Shown: positions 25,080 to 34,146, numbered from the stretch's first letter. The stretch: 64,000 bases of DNA from Frigoriglobus tundricola (GCF_013128195.2 NZ_CP053452.2:4402001-4466000); one strand, 5' to 3'. Made by a program: numbers and translations. The notes: generated from the sequence alone by a model not told the origin.

Positions 25080-26457
25080 GTCCCTCGCCCAGGAAGCCGC
25101 TCCGTGCGATCGGCCCTTCGATTTCCGTTCCCTTCCGGAGCCCGAGCAGGAGCGGAGTGGTGAGGACCGTCGTCGCCAGCGCCATGATGACCAGGATGCA
25201 GAACAGGTCGCGCGGCACCACGCCGAGTTCGTAGCCGAGGTTGATCGCGACGAGCGCCATGAGCCCGCGGGCGTTCATCATCGACCCGATGATACCCGCC
25301 TCCTTCCAGGTGAACCCGCTCGCGCGGGCGGCCAGCCCGCACCCGGCGAATTTACCGACCACCGCCGCGAGCACGACCGCGCCGCCGATCAGCCACATCG
25401 CCCCACCGTGAAGCGCGGTGATGTCCGTGCGCAGGCCGGTGTAAGTGAAGAATACCGGTACGAAGAACCCCGACACCACATCGCGCAAGCGGATCGCGGC
25501 GGCGGCGCGCAGGGCGTCCTGATCGGACAGCACCGCCCCGAGCAGGAACGCACCGAACACCGCGAAAATGCCGATCAGGTTCGTCGCCGTCGCACACAAA
25601 AACAGCGCCACGAACAGGACCGCGACCGGCGTCGGACCGAGGCTCCCGCCGGCCGACCGCAGCGCGAACGCGAAGTACCGAACCAGAAGGGGCCGCACCC
25701 CGACGCCCATGAACAGCACGAACCCGGCCGTGAGCGCGACCGTGCGGAGCGTTTCCATTGGGTCGAAGTTGGACTTCACAACGGCGGCCACGCTCGCCAG
25801 CAGGGTCCAGCCGATCGCGTCGTCCACCGCCGCGGCGGTGATCGTGATCGCGCCGAGCCGCGTGCGGGTGATGTTCAATTCGATCATGATCCGGCCGAGA
25901 ACCGGGATCGCCGTGACGGAGAGCGCGACGCCGAGGAACAGCGTGAGGCCGAGGAGCGAGACGGTGCCCGCCTTCGGGTGCGCTTCCAGGTGGGGGTGGA
26001 CGACCTGGGCGAGTCCCGCGCCGAGGGCGAACGGCACCGCGATCCCCGCGAGCGAGATCAGCACCGCCGCCCGGCCGTGCGCGCGGACGTGCCCGAACTC
26101 GAACTCCAGGCCGACCAGAAACATGAGAAAGATCAGCCCGAACTGCGAAATCACGGTGAAGATCTTGGGCAGCACCGCGTCCGCGAGCGGCTGTTCGACG
26201 CCAGGCAGCGGCGGCCGGAACACCACCGCAAAGAGGTCCGGCGCGAGCCACCCGAACAGCGACGGGCCGAGCAGCAGCCCGGCCACGATCTCGCCCACCA
26301 CACTCGGTTGCCCGATCCGCTTGGCCAGCGCGCCGAAGGTCCGTGCCGCCGCGATGATGACCACGAGCTGGACGAGAACCGTCAGGATCAGATGTTCGGC
26401 GTCGAGCCTGACCAGCGACTCGGCGGCGTCCGACGTCGCGGCGAGGAGCGCACTCAT
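25027..26457 (-). CDS. CPA2-type cation:proton antiporter (Kef-like)
   Basis: 476 residues with about 12 membrane helices, among them GQPSVVGEIVAGLLLGPSLF, AAAVDDAIGWTLLASVAAVV with the paired acidic residues of the ion site, and MNARGLMALVAINLGYELG. It lacks a C-terminal nucleotide-binding RCK domain. It probably exchanges Na+ or K+ for protons across the cytoplasmic membrane. The extreme C-terminus derives from an inserted palindromic repeat, which appears tolerated. Confidence 0.9.
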   Translation of the reverse strand: MSALLAATSDAAESLVRLDAEHLILTVLVQLVVIIAAARTFGALAKRIGQPSVVGEIVAGLLLGPSLFGWLAPDLFAVVFRPPLPGVEQPLADAVLPKIFTVISQFGLIFLMFLVGLEFEFGHVRAHGRAAVLISLAGIAVPFALGAGLAQVVHPHLEAHPKAGTVSLLGLTLFLGVALSVTAIPVLGRIMIELNITRTRLGAITITAAAVDDAIGWTLLASVAAVVKSNFDPMETLRTVALTAGFVLFMGVGVRPLLVRYFAFALRSAGGSLGPTPVAVLFVALFLCATATNLIGIFAVFGAFLLGAVLSDQDALRAAAAIRLRDVVSGFFVPVFFTYTGLRTDITALHGGAMWLIGGAVVLAAVVGKFAGCGLAARASGFTWKEAGIIGSMMNARGLMALVAINLGYELGVVPRDLFCILVIMALATTVLTTPLLLGLRKGTEIEGPIARSGFLGEGLTAETTGAAEKVATPTC

Positions 26458-26557
26458 GCGGCGTGACTTCTCGGGAGTGAGAATGCGATGAAATTACAGG
26501 TGGGTAGCGAGCGTGAGCGGATACCGATCGGGCGGGAGAGAGTTTACACCGGGTGGG

Positions 26558-26911
26558 TCACTTCTTTCCGGGCTTTCCGGGCTTCCCGACCTTCTTCAAG
26601 TCGTCCAGGTTGGCCTGACAGACGGGACAACCGACCGTCTTGAGGTGAAAGTCGATGTAGTCGAGCAGCTCCGGGTCGCCGGCACCGAGCAGAAAACCGC
26701 CAAGCTGATCGCGCGACAAGCAGCTCACGCGCTCACGGCGCCAGATCGCCCCGACGGTGTGCTCCCCGCGGTCCTCCTGCTCGATCACGTCCTTGTAGAG
26801 GGTGCGGAGTTTGGGGTTTTCGCGCAACGCCTTCTCCACGGCCGCCAGTTCGCCATCGGGGAGGGCGTCGTGGAGATAGTCGCGGAGCATCTGCCGGGTG
26901 ATCTCGGCCAT
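26558..26911 (-). CDS. Small protein with anti-sigma-like zinc-finger features
   Basis: 117 residues from the ATG at 26911 (MAEITRQMLRDYLHDALPDG). ELAAVEKALRENPKLRTLY resembles the helical N-terminal part of anti-sigma proteins, and HLKTVGCPVCQANL gives a His-Cys-Cys set like zf-HC2. No membrane helix, and a Lys/Gly/Pro tail (KVGKPGKPGKK). The longer open frame to 27037 is not supported by composition. A regulatory role is inferred. Confidence 0.6.
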   Translation of the reverse strand: MAEITRQMLRDYLHDALPDGELAAVEKALRENPKLRTLYKDVIEQEDRGEHTVGAIWRRERVSCLSRDQLGGFLLGAGDPELLDYIDFHLKTVGCPVCQANLDDLKKVGKPGKPGKK

Positions 26912-27238
26912 GTCGCATCTCGCGGAACGTGTTCGTCCGTCAGTATATCGGTTCGGCCCCCGCGGACGAATTGATCTTCCCCGGCCACCGTGATTCTTGA
27001 TCGACAAAGCTGTTAACTTTTCGACACATCGCGTCAATCAATCGCTACAACCCATTCAATCCGCGAGTGATGGGGCGATTCGATGGTATGCTGTAACCTT
27101 TCTGCCGTTTACTCCGATTGAGGGGGCTGCTACAAATGCCATTGGTGCGAGAAATGCTCTGAAAGTATCGTAGTTATCGATTGAGCGACTCCGTCGTCGC
27201 GTAACGATAGCTCCTGCCTCTTTTGCCCCCTCGTAGAG
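26912..27238. other. Divergent intergenic region
   Basis: 327 bases between two divergent genes; lower GC than its surroundings. It must hold both promoters, but I see no pair of boxes I would defend, and no hairpin or ORF. Confidence 0.4.
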
Positions 27239-27940
27239 ATGCGCCCCATGCAACCTCGTTTGCTTCGCCTGTGTGCGGCGGCCCTTGCGGTGGTCGGGTT
27301 CGTTGCCCTGTCGCCGCGTGCTTCCGCCGATACCATCTCGCTCACCTTTGATGGTGGCGGGAATGGCCAGAACAACGGGGGTCCGTTCAACTGGACCCAA
27401 ACGACCCCGCCCAACACGGCGGTCACCACATACTGCATCGACACCCAGGACTACGTCCGGAGCGGGACGTTCACGATCGACACGAACATCGCGGCGGCCC
27501 CGAGCATCGCGCACTCGACGACCGCTAACGTGGTGGCCAAGATCGACACGCTGTTCGATCACTACTACAGCAGCAGCTTCCAGAACGCGACGACCGAGGC
27601 CGCGTTCCAGCAGGCCCTGTGGAACCTGATCTACGGCGGTCCGCTCGACACGAGCACGACCGCCGGCAAAGAGGCCCAGAACCTGCTAAACGGCAAGATG
27701 TACAACGGCCAAGCGTACAACGGCGTGGAACACGACCTCGCCAACGCATCCCTGGTCGCGCTCGTTGACGTTTCGGGCACCCCGCTGGGATCGAAGAACC
27801 GCAACCAGGACCAGATCATGGTTGTGCCGAACGGCGTGAAGGGCGTGCCGGCGCCGCCGGCCGCGATGCTCGCCGGGATCGGCGTGCTGGCGCTCGTCGG
27901 CCGCAGCCGCTGGACCCGTCGGACGGCGGCGACCGCGTGA
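27239..27940 (+). CDS. Secreted protein with PEP-CTERM-like sorting tail
   Basis: 233 residues. Signal peptide (LLRLCAAALAVVGFVALSPRASA) and a mature domain rich in Thr/Asn with YCIDTQDYVRSGTFTID. The C-terminus VPAPPAAMLAGIGVLALVGR followed by SRWTRR has the tripartite plan of PEP-CTERM tails (short proline motif, helix, basic end), with PAPPA in place of PEP. Such tails are substrates of exosortase; no exosortase gene is in the window. ATG at 27239 or 27248 possible. Followed by a strong terminator. Confidence 0.75.
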   Translation: MRPMQPRLLRLCAAALAVVGFVALSPRASADTISLTFDGGGNGQNNGGPFNWTQTTPPNTAVTTYCIDTQDYVRSGTFTIDTNIAAAPSIAHSTTANVVAKIDTLFDHYYSSSFQNATTEAAFQQALWNLIYGGPLDTSTTAGKEAQNLLNGKMYNGQAYNGVEHDLANASLVALVDVSGTPLGSKNRNQDQIMVVPNGVKGVPAPPAAMLAGIGVLALVGRSRWTRRTAATA

Positions 27941-27973
27941 GGATGGCCCTCGCGTAGTTGCGATGTGTGACAG

Positions 27974-27998
27974 AAAACCCGCACACAGTGCGGGTTTT
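27974..27998 (+). terminator. Rho-independent terminator
   Basis: Perfect 11-bp stem AAAACCCGCAC/GTGCGGGTTTT with 3-base loop ACA, ending in T-rich sequence. The A-run on the other side makes it usable in both directions, ending the PEP-CTERM gene and the converging gene at 28020. Confidence 0.85.
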
Positions 27999-28019
27999 CT
28001 TCATTTTTGGGGCCGAACG

Positions 28020-28478
28020 TCACGATTTGGACGGCGGAATTTCCTTTCCGTCCTCGAAGAGCTTCTTGGCCTTTTTCACCTCTTCCTCGGTGGCCTTCGC
28101 GCCGCGGACGTCGATGTCCTTCACTAGCCACGCGCCGCCGGCGTTCTTCTTCAGTGTGAAGACGAGAACGCCGCGGTTGTTCGCCTGATTCGCCCCCTCC
28201 GGCACCGCGATTTCGTCGCTAACTGCTAGAGCATACCCCTTCTTGTCACTGAACAGCACCGTGGGCAACGAGAGCTTCTGCCCCGCCACGACCTCCCGCA
28301 GTTTCTTGATCGTTTCGGGTTCGGCCGTGCTCCGCCCCTCGAGGGCAAGCGGGATCGCCTCTTCTGGCTTGTCGGCGAGAGCGGCGGCGAGGTATTTCTC
28401 GGCCACCTGCCGCGGGTTCGGTTGCACCTTCTCATCTGCGGTGGGGAACAGGACGAGCGAAGCAACGAGAGCGAACAT
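28020..28478 (-). CDS. Secreted hypothetical protein
   Basis: 152 residues from the ATG at 28478, chosen for GGAGG five bases upstream. A short signal (MFALVASLVLFPTA) precedes a mixed domain with VAEKYLAAALADKPEEAIPLA and NRGVLVFTLKKNAGGAWLVKD, reminiscent of NTF2-like or DUF4878-type secreted proteins. Ends in a Lys/Glu-rich tail. Function unknown. Confidence 0.7.
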   Translation of the reverse strand: MFALVASLVLFPTADEKVQPNPRQVAEKYLAAALADKPEEAIPLALEGRSTAEPETIKKLREVVAGQKLSLPTVLFSDKKGYALAVSDEIAVPEGANQANNRGVLVFTLKKNAGGAWLVKDIDVRGAKATEEEVKKAKKLFEDGKEIPPSKS

Positions 28479-28551
28479 GGGGCCTCCGTAGGTTGTGGGC
28501 ACCAGACACGACGCCCCACACCCGCGATCGTTCCAAACCGTTCTGGTGCAG

Positions 28552-28580
28552 TTGCGGCGGCGCCGATTGTAGCGGATAAT
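28552..28580 (+). promoter_or_regulatory. Possible promoter of the secreted TPR gene
   Basis: TTGCGG (28552-28557), 17 bases, GATAAT (28575-28580). Predicted start about 25 bases before the ATG at 28612, which has GGAG at a normal distance. Confidence 0.35.
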
Positions 28581-28611
28581 CAGTTCGTATCGACGCTTCT
28601 GGAGCGAAGCT

Positions 28612-29715
28612 ATGATGCGACTCGTCCTGGCGGTGGTCGGGATCCTCGCCGTGTCTGAGCAGGCCCCCGTGCGGGCACAGTTGAGGGTCGGCCCGGCACA
28701 TCCCCACGGCCCCGGTCACGTCCCCGGCCCGGTACACACCGCCGGCCATGCCTTCCGGAGCGGGGGCGGTCTCCCGGCCGTAAGTCCACAATTTCGCGTG
28801 AACGGCTTCTCCGGCGGGTTCGTCACGCGCTCGGTCTACTCCGCGCCGCCACTGGTCGGCTTCGCCCGCCCCGTGTTCGGATATAACCCGTACTTGGCGT
28901 TCGGCTTCGGCAGCCCGTACATCGGCGGTTGGGGACCGGCCTTCAGCCCGCCGGTGGTCGCAGTGCCCGTTGCCGTTGCCGTTCCCGTTGCCGTGGGCGT
29001 CCCGGTCGTCGTCGGTGGGGCGGTCGCGGATTCGAACGAACCGGGCGATCCGACACCGGAGCCCCTGCCCATTCCGCTCCCGCCTCAGAAGGCCGCGAAG
29101 GGCGATTTCTTTGTGATCACACCCAAAAAGGAAGTCACCGTGCCGGAGGTGACCCGTGTGGCCCCGCGCCCGCCGCCCCCGCCGCGCCCGGCCCCTCCGG
29201 CGCTCGGGATCGATCCGCTCAAGCCCCCCGCGCCGGTACGCGTCGAGCTGTCCGATCCCGATCCCAAAAAAGAGGCCGCGCGGCTGATGAAGCTCGGGCG
29301 CGAGTCGTTCGCCGCCGGCGACTACGGGCGCGCGGCGGAGTTCTTCGAACGGGCGACCACCGCCGATCCCGCGGGCGCGACGGCGTACTTCTTGCAAGCC
29401 CAGGCCCAGTTCGCCGTCGGTCAGTACGTGGACGCAGCGGCCCGCATACGCGAGGGGCTGGCCCGCGACCCGAACTGGCCCAAGACCGCGTTCAAGCCAG
29501 ACGAGCTATACGGCGACCGCCCCGAACGGTTCGTCGTTCACGTGGTGGCGCTCCGGAAGGCCCTGACCGCCAACCCCAACCAGGGCGCCCTCGAATTCCT
29601 GCTCGGTTACCAGTTGTGGTTCAGCGGCGAAAAGGACGAGGCGAACAAGTTCCTCCGCGCCGCCGAGAGCCACCTCGCCGCGCCGGCTCCGGCCCGGCTC
29701 TTCAAGCTGCCGTAA
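28612..29715 (+). CDS. Secreted proline-rich protein with tetratricopeptide-like repeats
   Basis: 367 residues. Signal peptide (LVLAVVGILAVSEQAPVRA), a Gly/His/Pro-rich stretch, a Val-Pro-Ala tandem (VPVAVAVPVAVGVPVVV, about 118-135), another proline-rich linker, then two or three TPR-like units (AARLMKLGRESFAAGDYGRA, AYFLQAQAQFAVGQYVDAA). Such proteins are common in planctomycetes and probably mediate protein contacts in the periplasm. No partner visible. Confidence 0.75.
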   Translation: MMRLVLAVVGILAVSEQAPVRAQLRVGPAHPHGPGHVPGPVHTAGHAFRSGGGLPAVSPQFRVNGFSGGFVTRSVYSAPPLVGFARPVFGYNPYLAFGFGSPYIGGWGPAFSPPVVAVPVAVAVPVAVGVPVVVGGAVADSNEPGDPTPEPLPIPLPPQKAAKGDFFVITPKKEVTVPEVTRVAPRPPPPPRPAPPALGIDPLKPPAPVRVELSDPDPKKEAARLMKLGRESFAAGDYGRAAEFFERATTADPAGATAYFLQAQAQFAVGQYVDAAARIREGLARDPNWPKTAFKPDELYGDRPERFVVHVVALRKALTANPNQGALEFLLGYQLWFSGEKDEANKFLRAAESHLAAPAPARLFKLP

Positions 29716-29716
29716 T

Positions 29717-29810
29717 GCGGAGTGCAGAATGCGGAACGCGGAATAAAATGCCCCGGCGCGGCGCGCCGGGTTCCGGTTCGTGGTTCCGCGTTCCGCACCC
29801 CGCACTCGGC
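29717..29810. repeat. Palindromic repeat of the GCGGAACGCGGAA family, intergenic copy
   Basis: Arms 29717-29743 and 29784-29810 are inverted copies with about four mismatches in 27. It fills the gap between the TPR gene and ABC-F. The same unit occurs inside the radical SAM gene at 33591-33670. Confidence 0.75.
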
Positions 29811-29820
29811 GTTACTTCGT

Positions 29821-31794
29821 ATGCTCCTCCTTTCCTGCACGAACGTGTCCCGCGGGTACGGCGCGACCCCGCTGTTCGATGGCGTGGAGTTCGAGATCCA
29901 CGCCGGCGAGCGGGTCGGGTTCGTCGGCCCCAACGGGGCCGGCAAGACGACGCTGCTCCGCATCCTCGCCGGCCTCGACGAGCCCGACTCCGGCAAGGTG
30001 ACCCTGCACGCCGGCGCGCGGCTCGGGCTGCTCCAGCAGGTCGCCGAGTTCCCCACCGGCCGCACCCTCTTCGAGGAGGCGAAGTCCGCGTTCGACGAAC
30101 TGCTCGCCATGCAGCGCGAGTTCGAGCGCGTGGCCGAGGAACTCGCGACGAGTACCGACGCGGTCAAGCACCGGCAACTGAGCGAGAAGTTCGACCGCCT
30201 CACCGAGGTGCTCCGGCACCACGACGCGTTCGAGCTGGACCACAAGGTCGAGGGCGTGCTCGCGGGCCTGGGGTTCCGGGCCGCCGACTTCGGCCGCGAC
30301 GCCAACACCTTCTCCGGCGGCCAGCAGCGCCGGCTGCTGCTCGCGAAGCTGCTCCTGTCCGCCCCGGACGTGATGCTGCTCGACGAGCCGAGTAACCACC
30401 TCGACATCGGCACCACCCGCTGGCTCGAGAACTACCTGGCGCAGCAGCCCGAGGGGATGCTCGTCGTCAGCCACGACCGCTACTTCCTCGACAAGGTGAC
30501 GAACAAGACGTTCGAGCTGCACGCGCGGAAGATCACGAGCTTCCCCGGGAGCTTCAAGCAGTACGTGCGCCTGCGCGACGAGAAGTACGAGCGCGAGCTA
30601 AAGGAGTTCGAGGCGCAGCGGGAGTACATCGAGAAGCAGGAGGAGTACATCCGCCGGGCGCACTACGGGCAGCTCGCCAAGCAGGCGCAGTCGCGGGTGA
30701 AGGTGCTCGACAAGATCGAGCGCCTGGAGAAGCCGACGAAGGTGAGCGGCCCCGACATCGCGTTCAGCGAGGTGGCCCGGTCCGGCGACATCGTGTTCCA
30801 CGCGGAAGACCTGACCAAGCGCTACGGCGACAAGGTGCTCTTCGACAAGCTGAGCTTCGACCTGCCCCGCGGCAAGCGCCTCGGCATCATGGGCGCGAAC
30901 GGCTGCGGCAAGACGACGCTCCTGAAGATCCTTCTGGGTGAGGAGGAGCCGACGAGCGGCGAGGTCCACCGCGGGCACCTCGTGTTCCCGGGCTACCTGG
31001 ACCAGCACCTCGCGATCCTCGACCCCGAAAAGAGCGTGATGCGGGCGGTGTGGCCGGACGACGACCCGCAGCAGACCGAGCAGAAGATGCGCGACCTGCT
31101 CGGCAGCTTCGGGCTCCAGGGCGAGATCGTCGAGCACCCGATCAAGTCGCTCTCCGGCGGCGAGCGGTCGCGGGCGGCGCTCGCGAAGCTCACCGTGAAC
31201 GGCGCGAACCTGCTGATCCTCGACGAGCCGACCAACCACCTCGACATCTGGGCCTGCGACTCGCTCGAGCAGGCGCTCAAGGCGTTCGAGGGCACCTGCA
31301 TCGTGGTGAGCCACGACCGGTACTTCCTGAACCGGGTGGCGGACCTCATGATCGTTTTCAAGGGGGAACCCCCCGCGGGTTCCCCCGTCCCCCCTCCTGG
31401 TTTCGCCGACGGCACCACCGAAGTCGTCTACGGCAACTACGACACCTACGAGCTGTTGCGCCAGGCCCGCGAGCAGGCCGATAAGGCCGGCGGGAAGCGC
31501 GAACCGACCGGCGAGGCGACCTCCGGGCGCCGGTCCGGGGCCGCGGAAGCGTCCGGCGACGCCAAGCCCGCGAAGCGCAAACGGAAGTTCCCCTACCGCA
31601 AGGTGCCGGACCTCGAAGCGGACATCGCCGCCACCGAGCAGAAGATCGCGGACCTGGAGACCGCGCTCCAATCGCCCGACGTGTACCGCGACGCGACCCG
31701 CGTGCGCGACACGATGACCGAGCTGGAGAAGGCCAAGGACGCGCTCGCGCAGTTGTACCAGCACTGGGAAGAGGCGGTAGAATTAAACGGGTAG
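29821..31794 (+). CDS. ABC-F ATPase (Uup-like)
   Basis: 657 residues with two ABC cassettes and no membrane domain: GPNGAGKTTLL / FSGGQQRRLLLAKLLL / LLDEPSNHLD, and GANGCGKTTLL / LSGGERSRAALAKL / ILDEPTNHLD. The inter-domain linker (YIEKQEEYIRRAHYGQLAKQ) and a C-terminal coiled coil (LEADIAATEQKIADLETAL) point to Uup-type ABC-F proteins that act on ribosomes or DNA. ATG at 29821; the frame open to 29722 runs through a repeat. A 10-bp palindrome adds about 15 residues (KGEPPAGSPVPPPGF) after the second cassette. Confidence 0.93.
   Translation: MLLLSCTNVSRGYGATPLFDGVEFEIHAGERVGFVGPNGAGKTTLLRILAGLDEPDSGKVTLHAGARLGLLQQVAEFPTGRTLFEEAKSAFDELLAMQREFERVAEELATSTDAVKHRQLSEKFDRLTEVLRHHDAFELDHKVEGVLAGLGFRAADFGRDANTFSGGQQRRLLLAKLLLSAPDVMLLDEPSNHLDIGTTRWLENYLAQQPEGMLVVSHDRYFLDKVTNKTFELHARKITSFPGSFKQYVRLRDEKYERELKEFEAQREYIEKQEEYIRRAHYGQLAKQAQSRVKVLDKIERLEKPTKVSGPDIAFSEVARSGDIVFHAEDLTKRYGDKVLFDKLSFDLPRGKRLGIMGANGCGKTTLLKILLGEEEPTSGEVHRGHLVFPGYLDQHLAILDPEKSVMRAVWPDDDPQQTEQKMRDLLGSFGLQGEIVEHPIKSLSGGERSRAALAKLTVNGANLLILDEPTNHLDIWACDSLEQALKAFEGTCIVVSHDRYFLNRVADLMIVFKGEPPAGSPVPPPGFADGTTEVVYGNYDTYELLRQAREQADKAGGKREPTGEATSGRRSGAAEASGDAKPAKRKRKFPYRKVPDLEADIAATEQKIADLETALQSPDVYRDATRVRDTMTELEKAKDALAQLYQHWEEAVELNG
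31362..31386. repeat. Palindrome inside the ABC-F gene
   Basis: Perfect 10-bp stem GGGGGAACCC/GGGTTCCCCC with 5-base loop, translated in frame as GEPPAGSP before the C-terminal coiled coil. Confidence 0.6.
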
Positions 31795-31855
31795 CGCAAG
31801 CTCCCTTGAGCCGACCGAGATGGCCCCGGGCCGGAGCGCCGGGTACGATGCGCCC

Positions 31856-32701
31856 ATGTTGAACGTGAGTCGCCTGGTCGGCACGCACGACGTGCTGCTC
31901 GTCACCCTCGACACGCTCCGGTACGACGTGGCCGCCCGGCTCCACGCGGGCGGGCGCACCCCGTTCTTATCGGCCGTCCTGCCGGACGGCGGGTGGGAAC
32001 GGCGGCACACGCCGGGCAGCTTCACGTTCGCCGCGCACGCCGCCTTCTTCGCCGGGTTCCTCCCCACGCCCGCCGCACCGGGCCGCCACCCGCGTCCGTT
32101 CGCGCTCCGGTTCCCCGGCAGCGAAACGACCGCGCCGGAAACGGCCGTCTTTGATGCGCCCGATATTGTCGCGGGCTTCCGGGGCCGCGGCTATCACACG
32201 CTCTGCGTCGGCGGGGTCGGGTTCTTCAACAAGCTCACGCCGCTGGGCGGCGTGCTGCCGGGACTGTTCGACGAGAGCTACTGGGCGCCGGAACTCGGCG
32301 TCACCGATCCGCGCTCGACCGAAAACCAGGTGCGCCTCCTGCTCGGGCGCGTCGCCGAACACCCGCCACTGCGGCGGGTGTTCGCGTTCCTCAACGTGTC
32401 CGCCGTTCACCAGCCGAACCGCTTCTACCTGCCCGGGGCCGCGGACGATACCATCGAGTCGCACGCGGCGGCGCTCGAGTACGCGGACGCGCACCTCGGC
32501 CGGCTGTTCGCGGGGCTGCGCACGCGCGGGCCGTGGCTGGTCGTCATCTGTTCGGACCACGGCACCGCGTACGGCGAGGACGGGTACACCGGGCACCGTC
32601 TGGCACACCCCTCTGTGTGGAACGTGCCCTATGCTGAATTTGTCCTGAACCATTCCACGGACGCGCCGACGGAGCCGGTCGAGAAACGGGAGAACGAATG
32701 A
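31856..32701 (+). CDS. STM4013-like hydrolase (alkaline phosphatase/sulfatase fold)
   Basis: 281 residues from the ATG at 31856; an earlier in-frame ATG at 31820 adds 12 residues without family similarity. LLVTLDTLRYDVAARL carries the first metal Asp, GSFTFAAHAAFFAGF the presumed Thr/Ser nucleophile region, and VVICSDHGTAYGEDGYTGHR the Asp-His and distal His of the alkaline phosphatase superfamily. It is cytoplasmic (no signal peptide). The stop overlaps the next ATG (ATGA), so it is coupled to the radical SAM gene. The STM4013 label rests on remembered cluster content; substrate unknown. Confidence 0.8.
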   Translation: MLNVSRLVGTHDVLLVTLDTLRYDVAARLHAGGRTPFLSAVLPDGGWERRHTPGSFTFAAHAAFFAGFLPTPAAPGRHPRPFALRFPGSETTAPETAVFDAPDIVAGFRGRGYHTLCVGGVGFFNKLTPLGGVLPGLFDESYWAPELGVTDPRSTENQVRLLLGRVAEHPPLRRVFAFLNVSAVHQPNRFYLPGAADDTIESHAAALEYADAHLGRLFAGLRTRGPWLVVICSDHGTAYGEDGYTGHRLAHPSVWNVPYAEFVLNHSTDAPTEPVEKRENE

Positions 32702-34146
32702 CCGCGACCGAGCCCCACCCGGTGCTACGCGGCAGCCCGTACCGGGCCTACGTGTACGCCTATCCGCACAAAACCGCGTACCGATCCTTCGCCCCGCGTG
32801 CGCTGCGTGACGTGTGGGCCGGTGACCCGCGCGACGCACTGTTCCTGTACGTTCACGTGCCGTTCTGCACCATGCGGTGCGGGTTCTGTAACCTGTTCAC
32901 CACCGCCAACCCGAAGCCGGATCTCGTCACCTTCTATCTGGACGCCCTGCGCCGACAGGCCGAAGCCGTGCGGGAAGCGCTGCCGGACGCGCGGTTCACT
33001 CAGATGGCGATCGGCGGCGGCACCCCGACGTACCTGAGCGAATCGGAACTGGCCGAGCTATTCGACATCGTCGCGAGCGTGACGGGCGCCGGTGCGGACG
33101 CGACCCCCGCCGGCGTGGAGGTGTCGCCGGACACGCTCACGCCGGGGAAAGTGGCGCTACTCGGGGCGCGCGGAGTGGACCGCGTGAGCATCGGGGTGCA
33201 GTCGTTCATCGAAGCGGAGGCCGCGAACTCCGGCCGACCGCAATCGCGCACCGACGTGGACGCCGCGCTGACGCTGCTCGCGGGGGCGGGCTTCGGTACA
33301 GTCAACATCGACCTCATCTACGGGTTGCCCGGCCAGACGGTCGAAACGTGGCTGTACTCGCTCCGCGCCGCGCTCCGCTATGAGCCCGAGGAACTGTACC
33401 TGTACCCGCTGTACGTCCGCCCGCTGACCGCACTGGGCCAGTCGCACAAGGAGTGGGACGACACCCGGCTCGCGTGCTACCGCGAGGCCCGCGACGTCCT
33501 GCTCGCCGCGGGCTACGAGCAGGTGTCCATGCGGATGTTCCGAACGCGGAACGCGGAACGCGGAACGCGGAGTGAAAACCCAGAATCAGCGCGGAATGCG
33601 GAGCGCGGAACGCGGAGTGAAAGCCGGGAGCCTGCGTCTTTCATTCCGCGTTCCGCGTTCCGCGCTCCGCCCTTGAGGTATTGCTGCCAGGACGACGGAA
33701 TGGTCGGGCTGGGCTGCGGCGCGCGGTCGTACACGCGGAGTTTGCATTACGCGCTCGACTACGCCGTCCGGCCGAAGAGTGTGAAGGGCATCATCGCCGA
33801 TTACCTCGCGCGGACCCGCGCCGAACTGGCGACCGCGGACCACGGGTTCGCCCTCGACGACGGCGAACGGCGCCGGCGCTACCTGCTCCAGTCGGTTCTG
33901 AACGTCGAAGGTCTGGACGTGGCCCGGTACGTCGCGCGGTTCGGCTGCGACCCGGCCGCCGATTTCCCCGATCTGCACGTGTTCGAGGAGGCGGGACTGG
34001 TGGTGCTCGAACGCGTACCACGAGAGGGAACCACCCACCGAACGTGGCGCCCGACGCCGCTCGGGCTGGAGCGCTCCGACGCGCTCGGTCCGTGGTTCAT
34101 CTCGGACCGCGTGCGCACCCTTATGGCGGGGTACGAAGCGAAATGA
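32698..34146 (+). CDS. STM4012-like radical SAM protein (HemW-related)
   Basis: 482 residues. The [4Fe-4S] motif CTMRCGFC is at residues 57-64, followed by the SAM-binding MAIGGGTPTYLSESE and a HemW-like core (RVSIGVQSFIE, NIDLIYGLPGQTVETW, YPLYVRPLTALGQS). The C-terminal helical domain ends in HRTWRPTPLGLERSD. Residues about 282-325 (repeated NAERGTRSE, then FIPRSAFRAP) are encoded by an inserted palindromic repeat, just before YCCQDDGMVGLGCGARSYT. Start and stop overlap both neighbours. Probably a radical enzyme of unknown reaction rather than a heme chaperone. Confidence 0.85.
   Translation: MTATEPHPVLRGSPYRAYVYAYPHKTAYRSFAPRALRDVWAGDPRDALFLYVHVPFCTMRCGFCNLFTTANPKPDLVTFYLDALRRQAEAVREALPDARFTQMAIGGGTPTYLSESELAELFDIVASVTGAGADATPAGVEVSPDTLTPGKVALLGARGVDRVSIGVQSFIEAEAANSGRPQSRTDVDAALTLLAGAGFGTVNIDLIYGLPGQTVETWLYSLRAALRYEPEELYLYPLYVRPLTALGQSHKEWDDTRLACYREARDVLLAAGYEQVSMRMFRTRNAERGTRSENPESARNAERGTRSESREPASFIPRSAFRAPPLRYCCQDDGMVGLGCGARSYTRSLHYALDYAVRPKSVKGIIADYLARTRAELATADHGFALDDGERRRRYLLQSVLNVEGLDVARYVARFGCDPAADFPDLHVFEEAGLVVLERVPREGTTHRTWRPTPLGLERSDALGPWFISDRVRTLMAGYEAK
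33541..33675. repeat. In-frame palindromic repeat inside the STM4012-like gene
   Basis: Arms 33591-33623 and 33638-33670 are inverted with about four or five mismatches in 33; upstream (33541-33575) are tandem GAACGCG units. The insertion keeps the reading frame and adds about 45 residues. It belongs to the same family as the intergenic copy at 29717-29810. Confidence 0.8.

Noticed and set aside
24712-26466. Plus-strand open frame of about 584 codons over the LOG and antiporter genes
   Set aside because: Charged, repetitive translation opposite two recognised genes.
33541-33575. Tandem GAACGCG units as a CRISPR-like array
   Set aside because: Units are adjacent without spacers and lie inside a coding palindromic repeat; no cas genes.
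32698-34146. Heme chaperone or coproporphyrinogen dehydrogenase (hemW/hemN) assignment
   Set aside because: The core is HemW-like, but the operon partners match the STM4012 context and no heme genes are nearby.
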